From assembly GCA_030147505.1 (NCBI GenBank), contig JASBVG010000133.1:1-62134 (forward strand): a DNA stretch of 62,134 nt, read 5' to 3'. The position numbers were made by a program, and so were the translations under genes. The notes under the pieces are model-generated. The model saw nothing but the letters and a program-made list of their open reading frames with translations. It was not told where the DNA came from and did not search any database. This document shows, piece by piece, positions 33,740 to 44,554 of this stretch (position 1 is the first letter of the stretch; every line of letters begins with the position of its first letter). This stretch comes from Tardiphaga sp. GTDB lineage: Bacteria > Pseudomonadota > Alphaproteobacteria > Rhizobiales > Xanthobacteraceae.

Positions 33740-34027
33740 CTATTCAGGTGCTGCGCCGACTGGCGGTCCTCCCGGCGGCCGGTGCAGGAAGGTGATGGTG
33801 GCATAGGCGCCGATCCACGAGCCGATCGCGGCGAAAGCCACGTATATCCAGTTTTCCGTATAACTGATGACGGCATAGGACGAGAGCACATACCAGACGC
33901 TGCTCCACGTGGCGGCAGGCACGCGCCGGCGGGTGACGACCGCGGCGGTGAACATCACATAGACGGCGTCGGTGGCAGCCGTGGCCAGCAGGACAGCGCC
34001 GGCTGTCAATGGATCGATGGTCGCCAT
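33740..34027 (-). CDS. Small membrane protein of unknown function
   Basis: A 95-residue protein with three hydrophobic segments (about residues 8-26, 36-52 and 58-78) and a Pro/Gly-rich C-terminal end (RPPGGPPVGAAPE). ATG 34027 has GGAGGACAG 7 bp upstream, a better start than the longer open frame to 34219. The pattern TATDAVYVMFTAAVV...WYVLSSYAVISYTENWIYV is seen in conserved small rhizobial membrane proteins, but I know no function. It is divergent from the CoA-transferase gene with 93 bp between them, and convergent with dnaE2. Confidence 0.75.
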   Translation of the reverse strand: MATIDPLTAGAVLLATAATDAVYVMFTAAVVTRRRVPAATWSSVWYVLSSYAVISYTENWIYVAFAAIGSWIGAYATITFLHRPPGGPPVGAAPE

Positions 34028-34120
34028 GGTCTGTCCTCCATGCTTGTGCAAGATGGTGCGATGGCAGATGTGGTTGCCCGGAAGCGTGCGCTGAAACGGC
34101 AGTATGGCAAAGGGGGATTG

Positions 34121-35518
34121 ATGCACGGCATTCACGAGCTGCTGGCTGATATCTGGAAGCAGGCTGGCGGCGATATGGCTGCGCTCCAACGCGTCCTCCT
34201 GACCGGCCATGAACCGCAATTGCCGTCATCGTTCCATGTCGGTGCAGCTGCCCAGGTCAGCATCGCAGCGGCCGGTCTTGCCGCAGCCGAGATTTGGCGC
34301 GCCCGCAGCGGGCAGGCGCAGGACGTTGCCGTCGATATGCGCCATGCCGTCGTCGAATGCCGCAGCGAACGTTATCTGCGGTGCGATGGCAATCCGCCAC
34401 CGCCGGCCTGGGATGCGATCGCCGGCGCCTACCGGACCGGCGACGGACGCTTCGTCCGCCTGCACACCAATTTCCCGCATCATCGCGATGCCGTTTGCAA
34501 GGTGTTGTCGTGCGCGCCCGAGCGCGACGCCGTGCAGGCCGCGCTGATGCAATGGACGGGCGAGGCGTTCGAAACCGCCGCCTATGCGGCCGGGGGCGTT
34601 GTCGCGCTCATGCGCACCCACGACGAATGGATGGCATTGCCGCAGGCGAAAGCGATTGCTGAGCTTCCGCTCATCGAGATCACCAAAATCGGCGACGCCG
34701 CGCCGCGCCCTTGGCCCAAGGGAGAGCGCCCGCTTGCCGGCCTGCGCGTGCTCGATCTGTCGCGCGTCATTGCGGGCCCTGTCGCCGGGCGCACGCTCGC
34801 CGCCCATGGCGCCGAGGTGATGCTCGTCTCCAGTCCCAATCTCCCGGCGATCCCGTGGCTCACCATCGACACCGGCCGTGGCAAGCGCTCGTGTTTTGCC
34901 GATCTGGATACCGAACAGGGCAGGGAGGCGCTGCGCGGCCTGCTCGAAGGCGCCGATATCTTCTCCCAGGGCTATCGCCCGCAATCGCTGGCCGCGCGCG
35001 GTTTTGCGCCGGCGGATGCCGCGCGGCTCAGCCCCGGTATCGTTTACGTCTCGCTGTCGGCTTATGGTCGCAGCGGCCCTTGGGCGCAGCGCCGCGGCTT
35101 CGATTCGCTGGTTCAATGTGCCACCGGCCTCAACCACGCCGAAGGGCAGGCGGCCGGCGTCGATGGACCGAAAGAGCTGCCCGCGCAGATGCTCGATCAT
35201 GCCACTGGTTATCTGATGGCCTTCGGCGCCATGATGGCAAAACTCCGCCAGGCGCGCGAGGGCGGCAGTTGGCATGTCCAGGTTTCGCTCGCGCGCACCG
35301 GCAAATGGCTGTGGGAGATGGGCCGCCTCGAAAAGGGCTTGAATGCGCCGGATATCGCCGGCGATGCCGTTGCGGTTCTCGCGGAGGAGCTGCCGTCAGG
35401 CTTCGGCACATTGTCGGCGGTTCGTCATGCTGCCGTGCTAGGGCTCACCCCAGCATATTGGGCACAACCTGCTGTGCCGCTTGGGACCGATCCGCCGGTA
35501 TGGAGGTCCGCAATATAA
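34121..35518 (+). CDS. Class III CoA-transferase (CaiB/BaiF family)
   Basis: This 465-residue protein of the CaiB/BaiF family moves CoA between carboxylic acids. The main signatures are GLRVLDLSRVIAGPVAGRTLAAHGAEV (about residue 206 onward) and SAYGRSGPWAQRRGFDSLVQCATGL (about 308-332). The N-terminal about 200 residues form a second, degenerate CaiB-like half (VGAAAQVSIAAAGLAAAEIWRARSG, then AYRTGDGRFVRLHTNF), as in fused members of the family. ATG 34121 has AAAGGGGG 5 bp upstream; the frame is open from 33653 through a repeat and a divergent gene. The expected catalytic Asp of the N-terminal half appears as VDMRHAVVE. The substrate acid is not readable. Confidence 0.88.
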   Translation: MHGIHELLADIWKQAGGDMAALQRVLLTGHEPQLPSSFHVGAAAQVSIAAAGLAAAEIWRARSGQAQDVAVDMRHAVVECRSERYLRCDGNPPPPAWDAIAGAYRTGDGRFVRLHTNFPHHRDAVCKVLSCAPERDAVQAALMQWTGEAFETAAYAAGGVVALMRTHDEWMALPQAKAIAELPLIEITKIGDAAPRPWPKGERPLAGLRVLDLSRVIAGPVAGRTLAAHGAEVMLVSSPNLPAIPWLTIDTGRGKRSCFADLDTEQGREALRGLLEGADIFSQGYRPQSLAARGFAPADAARLSPGIVYVSLSAYGRSGPWAQRRGFDSLVQCATGLNHAEGQAAGVDGPKELPAQMLDHATGYLMAFGAMMAKLRQAREGGSWHVQVSLARTGKWLWEMGRLEKGLNAPDIAGDAVAVLAEELPSGFGTLSAVRHAAVLGLTPAYWAQPAVPLGTDPPVWRSAI

Positions 35519-35553
35519 ATACCGCTCGTAAGCGTAACAGAATTTTTAACCGA

Positions 35554-35580
35554 AAATGCGGGTCTGACCTGCGTTTTTTG
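35554..35580 (+). terminator. Weak intrinsic terminator after CoA-transferase
   Basis: GCGGGT-CTG-ACCTGC forms a short stem (one G-U pair) followed by GTTTTTTG, 36 bp after the CoA-transferase stop codon. Confidence 0.55.
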
Positions 35581-35581
35581 A

Positions 35582-35628
35582 TTGTCTCAACGTCTATATG
35601 CGCACTAATAGCGCGCGCATTGGGACAA
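35582..35628 (+). promoter_or_regulatory. Candidate promoter/operator of the CzcA-type pump
   Basis: TTGTCT (35582-35587), 18 bp, TAATAG (35606-35611) makes a plausible sigma70 promoter 60 bp before the adaptor gene. The near-palindromic arms TTGTCTCAA (35582-35590) and TTGGGACAA (35620-35628) flank it. The word TTGGGACAAAA (35620-35630) recurs in the tolC leader at 44254-44264 in the sense direction. Confidence 0.4.
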
Positions 35629-35671
35629 AACGCCGCGGCATAAGCGGACTCTCACTTTAAGGGCTCGGCAG

Positions 35672-36913
35672 GTGACGAACGTGAACCAGGGATCTTCCAA
35701 ATTCGGCCGCAAGCAGCTGGTTGCCGGCGTTTGCGCGGTCGTGATTTTGGCCGGCGGCGGTTACGCCTATACGCAGCTCAATGCGATACCGCAGAAGCAT
35801 TCGGACGTCTCCAGCCAGTCCCGCAAAAATGCGCAGCGCTATACGCCGAGCCCGTCGGAATGGGCGAGCCTGACCATCGAACCCGTCACCGTGAAGTCGT
35901 TCCGGTCGGAATCGGTCACCGAGGGCAAGATCGCCGTCAACGAGGATCGTTCGACGCCGATCTTCTCGCCATATGCCGGCCGCGTGACAAAACTGCTCGC
36001 CAAGCCGGGCGATCACGTGGTGCAGGGGCAGCCGCTGTTTGTCGTCGAAGCCGCCGATACGGTTGGTGCGCAGAACGATTTCGTCGCCGCCGTCACCGCC
36101 GCCAACAAGGCGAAGTCGCAGCTCGATCTCGCCACCATCCAGGACAAGCGCGCCAAAGACCTGTTCGAAGGCAAGGCCGTGCCGCTGAAGGATTATCAGC
36201 AGGCCCAGGCCACGCTGCTTCAGGCGCAGAACGATCTGCGCACAGCCGAGACCGCGCTCGAAGCTGCGCGCAACCGGCTGCGCATTCTCGGCCTCACGGA
36301 AGATGCGATCACCGCCTTCCAGGAGAGGGGCCGTATCAATCCGGAAACCACCGTGTTCTCGCCGCTTGCCGGCACCGTGGTTCAGCGCAAGGTCGGCCCG
36401 GGCCAGTTCATCAGCGCCGGTGCCAGCGATCCCGTTTTCGTGATCGGCGATCTCTCTAGCGTATGGCTGACCGCCTTCGTGCGTGAAACCGAGGCTGCCT
36501 CGGTGCAGATCGGCCAGGAAATGACCTTCACTGCGCTGGCACTGCCCGGACGCGTGATGACCGGCCGCATCGACTACGTGTCCACTGCGCTCGATCCCAA
36601 TACGCGCCGCCTGATGGTGCGCGCCACGCTGAACAACAGCAACGGCCTGCTCAAGCCGGAAATGTTCACCACGGTGACGATCTATGCGCCGGGCGAGCAG
36701 CCGACCGTTGGTGTGCCGAAAACTGCGCTGATCTATGAAGGCGACCAGGTCCGCGTCTGGGTCGCCAATGACGACAAGACGATCGAGCTGCGCACCATCA
36801 AGACCGGCATGACCAATGCAGGCCTGGTGGAAGTATTCGGCAACCTGCGGCCGGGCGAGAAGATCGTTACCCGCGGCAGTCTGTTTATCGATCGCGTCGC
36901 TTCCGCTAGCTAA
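35672..36913 (+). CDS. RND efflux adaptor subunit (CzcB/CusB-like)
   Basis: This 413-residue periplasmic membrane-fusion protein has an N-terminal membrane anchor (about residues 12-30). The hybrid lipoyl motif is split: YAGRVTKLLAKPGDHVVQGQPLFVVE (about 92-117) and FSPLAGTVVQRKVGPGQFI (about 229-247), with an alpha-hairpin in between (AKSQLDLATIQDKRAKDLFEGKAV...). The beta-barrel (VWLTAFVRETEAASV) and membrane-proximal domain follow. The start is GTG 35672. It precedes the pump gene by 36 bp. No metal-binding His or Cys cluster is evident at the N-terminus. Confidence 0.92.
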   Translation: MTNVNQGSSKFGRKQLVAGVCAVVILAGGGYAYTQLNAIPQKHSDVSSQSRKNAQRYTPSPSEWASLTIEPVTVKSFRSESVTEGKIAVNEDRSTPIFSPYAGRVTKLLAKPGDHVVQGQPLFVVEAADTVGAQNDFVAAVTAANKAKSQLDLATIQDKRAKDLFEGKAVPLKDYQQAQATLLQAQNDLRTAETALEAARNRLRILGLTEDAITAFQERGRINPETTVFSPLAGTVVQRKVGPGQFISAGASDPVFVIGDLSSVWLTAFVRETEAASVQIGQEMTFTALALPGRVMTGRIDYVSTALDPNTRRLMVRATLNNSNGLLKPEMFTTVTIYAPGEQPTVGVPKTALIYEGDQVRVWVANDDKTIELRTIKTGMTNAGLVEVFGNLRPGEKIVTRGSLFIDRVASAS

Positions 36914-36949
36914 GTTCCAGTTCCGGCCCGCCTGAAAGGACCGATCTGG

Positions 36950-40078
<3,129 letters not shown>

Positions 40079-40094
40079 GCGGGCGGCTAAAAAA

Positions 40095-40122
40095 CCGGCA
40101 TGGGGCTGGATCGAAATGCCGG
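40095..40122 (+). terminator. Possible hairpin after the RND pump
   Basis: CCGGCAT (40095-40101) and ATGCCGG (40116-40122) form a 7-bp stem with a 14-nt loop, 17 bp after the pump stop. There is no T tract, so terminator activity is doubtful. Confidence 0.3.
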
Positions 40123-40267
40123 CTCTTCCGTTACCCTGATTATGCATGAGCGAACCCTGGGCCATCTTCCGATGGCTCCCAGGCTTCGAGTGTTTGTTTG
40201 TCAAGGTCTTCGGACGTGGCATGCTCCGATCCATGGCTTGCGCGATACGCCGTTTCAGAGAGTTTTG

Positions 40268-42832
40268 ATGCTCACCACGTCCGATCCCGTCGATCTCACC
40301 AATTGCGACCGCGAGCCGATCCATATTCCCGGCACCATCCAGCCTCATGGATGCCTGCTGGCCTGCGATGGTTCGGTGGGCATGGTGCGGCGGCATTCGG
40401 CCAATGCCGGCGCGATGCTTGGCATTCGCGGCGAGATCAACGATCGCCGCCTTGACGATCTCATCGGTGAGAAGCCGGCACATGACATTCGCAATGCCAT
40501 CGCCAAATGGGGCAGCCAGCAGCGCGCCGGTCTGCTCATCGATTTCAAGGTCGCTCACGCGCAGACGTTCTTCAACGTCGCCGTCCATCGGCATCATGGC
40601 GTCAACATCATCGAGTTCGAACCGGTCGATCCGGTCGAGGCGACGCCGCCGCTGGAATTGTCGCGCCTTCTGATCGGGCGCATCGGTCAGTGCAACAACC
40701 TCGATGTTCTGTTCGACAATGCCGCGCGGCTCTTGCGCGGCGCACTCGGCTACGACCGGGTGATGGTCTATCAATTCGCCCATGACGGCTCGGGTCGCGT
40801 CATCAGCGAAGCCAGGCGCGGCGACCTCGAGAGCTTTCTGGGTCAGCACTTTCCCGCCAGCGACATTCCGCAGCAGGCGCGCATTCTCTACCTGCAGAAC
40901 ACGGTGCGTATCGTTTCGGATTCATCCGGCGCCCGCGTCGCCATCCTGCCGGAGCGGGACACATCGGGCGAACCGCTCGATCTGTCCTTCGCGCATTTGC
41001 GCAGCGTGTCGCCGATTCATTGCGAATATCTGCGCAATATGGGGGTCGGCGCTTCGATGTCGATCTCGATCATTCTCGACGGGGCGCTGTGGGGCCTGAT
41101 CGCCTGCCATCATTATGCGCCCCGTGCGCTGTCGATGGATAAGCGCGTCGCCGCCGAAATGTTCGGCGAATTTTTTTCCATGCAGCTCGCGTCGCTGATC
41201 CAGAAGCGCAAACTGGCGGCAAGTGAACGTGCGCGCCGCTATCTCGATCAGCTCCTCCACAATGTCTCGCATCACGGCAATGTCGAGGATCTGCTGAAGA
41301 GCAATATCCGCGACTTCCGTGAATTGATCCCGTGCGATGGCGTCGGTCTCTATTTCAACAATGCCTGGACCGGCTTTGGCAAGGCGCCGCCGTCCGACGC
41401 TGTTCCCGCGCTGATGGCGCTGGTGAATTCGGCCGCCGAGGGACGCGTCTGGGCCACCAGCGCGCTGTCGGACCGGTTGCCCGAGGCGGAGGACTACAGT
41501 GAGATGGTTGCCGGCGTGCTGGCCGTTCCGCTGTCGCAGTTGCCGCGCGACTATCTGCTCTTCTTCCGCAGCGAGGTCGCGCAGACGGTGAACTGGGCCG
41601 GCGATCCCAACAAGACCTACGAAACTGGGCCGTTCGGCGACCGTCTGACCCCGCGCAAGAGTTTTCAAATCTGGAAGGAAACCGTCGAACTGCAGTCGGA
41701 GCCGTGGCTGCAGAGCGAGCGGGACACGGCCGAAGCCACGCGCGCCGCGCTGGTGGAGGTCGTGCTGCGTCACAACGAGCTTCTGGCCGAGGAACGTCAC
41801 AAGGCCGATCTGCGCCAGAAGATGCTCAACGAAGAACTCAATCACCGCGTTAAAAACATTCTCGCGCTGATCAAGTCGCTGGTCTCGCATCCTGTGGAAG
41901 ACGGGCGCAGCATCGAGGACTATGTCGCCTCGTTGAAGGGCCGTATCCAGGCGCTGTCGCTGGCCCATGATCAGGTGATCCGCGGTGCCGGCGGCGGTGG
42001 GCTGAAGAGCCTGATCGATGCAGAGCTGTCGCCCTATCGCGAGGCAGTGAAGGAGATCGAGGTTGCCGGTCCCGAAGTGATGCTGGATGCCCGCGCTTAT
42101 TCTGTGCTGGCGCTGGTGCTGCATGAGCTTGCGACCAACGCCGCGAAATATGGTGCGCTGTCCGTCGGCCCCGGCCGCCTCTCGCTGACCTGGCAGCGTC
42201 TCCATGGCGGTGATTGTGAGATCCGCTGGCTGGAGCGCGACGGTCCGATCGTGACGCCACCGTTGAAGCCTGGCTTCGGTTCCATGCTGATCGGTCGCAG
42301 CATTCCCTACGATCTCGGCGGCAAGAGCGATATCGATTACGATCCTGCCGGTATGCGTGTGCGCCTCTTGATCCCCGCACGCTTCGTCACCTGGCCGGCG
42401 CCGCTTGCGACGAGGACGCGTCGCAGCAAGCGTATCGACGACAGACCGATGGCCGCCATACGCGGACTCGATGTGCTGATGGTCGAGGATCAGTTACTGA
42501 TCGCGATGGATGTCGAGACCATGCTGGCGGGGGAGGGCGCTGCGCGCGTCGAGACCGCGGCCTCTGCGAAGGAGGCGCTATCCTTGCTCGCGAGCTTTCG
42601 GCCCGACGTGGCGATCCTCGACGTCAATCTCGGAAGCGGCAGTTCGATGCCGGTGGCGCATATGCTCAGCGAACTCGGTGTGCCTTTCGTGTTTGCTACC
42701 GGTTATGGTGAGACCAGTCTCATTCCAGCGTCACTGGATGCCGTGCCGGTCGTCCGCAAACCCTATGATGTTGTCTCGCTCGTCGCCGCCCTCGGCGCGG
42801 CGATTGCGCGGAGCGGCAAGCCGCCGACATAG
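40268..42832 (+). CDS. Bacteriophytochrome-HWE histidine kinase-receiver hybrid
   Basis: This 854-residue red/far-red light sensor has a PAS-GAF-PHY photosensory core. The biliverdin-binding Cys13 is in NCDREPIHIPGTIQPHG, the GAF has PASDIP (196-201) and IHCEYLRNMGVGASMS with His251, and the PHY tongue motif is PRKSF (462-466). A HWE-type histidine kinase follows: phospho-acceptor His526 in NEELNHRVKN, N-box in LHELATNAAKYG, and the WxE motif in IRWLERDGP (654-656). The C-terminal receiver domain (from about 735) has Glu740-Asp741, phospho-acceptor Asp785 and Lys831. ATG 40268 places Cys13 at the expected distance; earlier in-frame codons add unrelated sequence. No heme oxygenase gene is adjacent, so biliverdin must come from elsewhere. 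It is convergent with tolC, 3 bp apart. Confidence 0.95.
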   Translation: MLTTSDPVDLTNCDREPIHIPGTIQPHGCLLACDGSVGMVRRHSANAGAMLGIRGEINDRRLDDLIGEKPAHDIRNAIAKWGSQQRAGLLIDFKVAHAQTFFNVAVHRHHGVNIIEFEPVDPVEATPPLELSRLLIGRIGQCNNLDVLFDNAARLLRGALGYDRVMVYQFAHDGSGRVISEARRGDLESFLGQHFPASDIPQQARILYLQNTVRIVSDSSGARVAILPERDTSGEPLDLSFAHLRSVSPIHCEYLRNMGVGASMSISIILDGALWGLIACHHYAPRALSMDKRVAAEMFGEFFSMQLASLIQKRKLAASERARRYLDQLLHNVSHHGNVEDLLKSNIRDFRELIPCDGVGLYFNNAWTGFGKAPPSDAVPALMALVNSAAEGRVWATSALSDRLPEAEDYSEMVAGVLAVPLSQLPRDYLLFFRSEVAQTVNWAGDPNKTYETGPFGDRLTPRKSFQIWKETVELQSEPWLQSERDTAEATRAALVEVVLRHNELLAEERHKADLRQKMLNEELNHRVKNILALIKSLVSHPVEDGRSIEDYVASLKGRIQALSLAHDQVIRGAGGGGLKSLIDAELSPYREAVKEIEVAGPEVMLDARAYSVLALVLHELATNAAKYGALSVGPGRLSLTWQRLHGGDCEIRWLERDGPIVTPPLKPGFGSMLIGRSIPYDLGGKSDIDYDPAGMRVRLLIPARFVTWPAPLATRTRRSKRIDDRPMAAIRGLDVLMVEDQLLIAMDVETMLAGEGAARVETAASAKEALSLLASFRPDVAILDVNLGSGSSMPVAHMLSELGVPFVFATGYGETSLIPASLDAVPVVRKPYDVVSLVAALGAAIARSGKPPT

Positions 42833-42835
42833 CTC

Positions 42836-44254
42836 CTACTTGCCGTCAGGCGTGCGCAATCCGTGCCAGGCGTCGCGCACCTGGTGATAGTGCACTTCCG
42901 GCAGATAATCCGGTGTCTTCAGGCCGAGCGTCTTGACGTCGAGACGGCCCACGGCGCTCAGCAGTGCATAGGAGGCAATCACGCGGTCGCGCTGTGCGCC
43001 GATCAGGCGGGCCTTGGCCTGGATCAGGTCCTGCTGGGCGTTCAGCACTTCCACGGTGGTACGCTGGCCGCCGGCGGCTTCACGCTGCACGCCCTGCAGG
43101 GCGACGGCCGCGCCGCGCACTTCGGCTTCGGCGGCGGTGACGGCCGTCTTGGCGCCTTCGTTCGAAACCCATGCGCCGATGGCTGCGGTGCGCGCCTGGT
43201 TGCGCACCATTTCCAGCACCAGCCGGCTCTGGGTCGAGAGTTCCTTGGCCTGACGCGTCTGCGCCGCGCCGAGGCCGCCGTCATAGATCGGTGCATTCAA
43301 CTGGCCGACAATCGAGGCCTGATCGGTGCCATAGGTGCCGAGCGTCGGGTCCGACTGGCTCGATTTGCTGGCGCTGCCCTGCACAGTCAGGGTTGGCAGC
43401 AGGCTGCTTTCGGCCACCTTGATGCTGGTGGTCGCGACATCGACGTCGAAGCCGGCGGCGAGCACCGCGGGATGGCCCTTGAACGACTGCGCAATCGCAT
43501 CTTCGCGCCCGCGCGGCAGCAGCCGGTCGATCGGCTCGGCGGGGCTCAGGCGGCTCGGCAATACGCCGACGATCTGCGCATAGGTGGCCTGGCTGATCGA
43601 CAGCGCAACTTCCGCGGCGTTGAGATCGGCCTGGCCGCGGGCGAGGCGGGCTTCGGCCTGCGCCGTATCGGTCGGTGTCACGTCGCCGGCATTGAGGCGC
43701 TTCTTGGCGATATCAAGGGTCTCGCGCAGCGCCGTCACGTTGGAGCGCTGCGCTTCCACCAGCGACTGGTTGGCCAGCACGTTCATATAGACGGTAACGG
43801 CATCGAGCAGCACGCCCTGGCCGACATTGCGCAGCGCCTCGCGGCCGGACTGCACCTGAAATTCGGCGACGCGGACGCTGTTGGCGGTCTTGTTGCCGTT
43901 GTAGAGCGTCTGGGTGACGGTGACGCCGATGGTCCACGGCTTCAGCGTCGCGCCCGCGATCGTGTTGTCGGGCAGCAGGTTGCGGACGGCTTGCAGGCCG
44001 ACGCCGAGGGTGGCAGCCACCTGCGGACGATAGCCGGCCATCGCCTGCGGCACGTTCTCATCGGTGGCACGCTGGCGTGCGCGCTCGCTGTTGAGTTGCG
44101 GATTGGTCTGGTAAGCCTTGACGAGTGCATCGGAGACGGTTTCAGCGCGCGCGTCGGTTGCCGCAAGAAGGCTGCAGGCGATCAATCCCAAGGCCGTTCC
44201 CGTCCGAAGCACGTTCCGTGCGACGCGGCCCATTCTCACGCGGTGACTGGTCAT
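42836..44254 (-). CDS. tolC: TolC-family outer-membrane channel protein
   Basis: This 472-residue trimeric outer-membrane factor has a signal peptide (ALGLIACSLLAATDARAETV), then two repeats of the alpha-helical barrel hairpin typical of TolC: SDALVKAYQTNPQLNSERARQRATDENV near the N-terminus and the second start at LPRGREDAIAQSFKGHPAVLAAG. The motif VLNAQQDLIQAKARLIGAQRDRVIASYALLSAVG near the C-terminus is characteristic of alphaproteobacterial TolC. ATG 44254 fits a promoter predicted at 44306-44334 and a GGGACAAA ribosome-binding site; ATG 44296 is an alternative. It could serve the two RND pumps and the type I secretion system in this window, none of which has its own outer-membrane partner. 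Confidence 0.92.
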   Translation of the reverse strand: MTSHRVRMGRVARNVLRTGTALGLIACSLLAATDARAETVSDALVKAYQTNPQLNSERARQRATDENVPQAMAGYRPQVAATLGVGLQAVRNLLPDNTIAGATLKPWTIGVTVTQTLYNGNKTANSVRVAEFQVQSGREALRNVGQGVLLDAVTVYMNVLANQSLVEAQRSNVTALRETLDIAKKRLNAGDVTPTDTAQAEARLARGQADLNAAEVALSISQATYAQIVGVLPSRLSPAEPIDRLLPRGREDAIAQSFKGHPAVLAAGFDVDVATTSIKVAESSLLPTLTVQGSASKSSQSDPTLGTYGTDQASIVGQLNAPIYDGGLGAAQTRQAKELSTQSRLVLEMVRNQARTAAIGAWVSNEGAKTAVTAAEAEVRGAAVALQGVQREAAGGQRTTVEVLNAQQDLIQAKARLIGAQRDRVIASYALLSAVGRLDVKTLGLKTPDYLPEVHYHQVRDAWHGLRTPDGK

Positions 44255-44554
44255 TTTGTCCCAAAGCGATCTTCGGATATCCGCCCCCGCTGACATCCAC
44301 TGGTATGTTTAGAGGGCGTTGCCAAGGGTGGCAAACCTTCCGACGAAGAACCTCCGGGCTTTCGCGCGTTCCCCACAGGGCATTTCGAGGCCCTGATCTT
44401 CTCGATTGATCAAGACTCTAGCGGCATCGGTCAGGTGATGGAATGCGACAACGAGCCCGCTCAGTTTGCTCACGCCTGTTGCATCATGGGCACATTCGCG
44501 CTTACTCGCGAAGCGGTAGCCATGTCCGGTCCACGCCGTTCAATCGGAAACGTC
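44255..44554. other. Divergent intergenic region tolC / acetyl-CoA hydrolase
   Basis: A 300-bp divergent spacer. It holds the tolC promoter (44306-44334) and the leader of the acetyl-CoA hydrolase gene. The frame of the latter is open from 44435, but that extension has no family resemblance. I see no other feature. Confidence 0.5.
44306..44334 (-). promoter_or_regulatory. Candidate tolC promoter with overlapping inverted repeat
   Basis: On the minus strand TTGCCA (44334-44329), a 17-bp spacer and TAAACA (44311-44306) form a good sigma70 promoter about 50 bp before the chosen tolC start. The -35 is part of a perfect 6-bp inverted repeat TTGCCA-AGGG-TGGCAA (44319-44334), a possible operator. 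Confidence 0.5.

Noticed and set aside
40140..40267. PpsR-type TGT-N12-ACA site upstream of the phytochrome
   Set aside because: No correctly spaced TGT...ACA pair was found.
42863..44293. 476-codon frame opposite tolC
   Set aside because: Shadow frame; tolC has a signal peptide, promoter and family motifs.
44407..44416. TTGATCAA near the tolC leader as a FixK/FNR site
   Set aside because: The box lacks the four-base spacer of TTGAT-N4-ATCAA.
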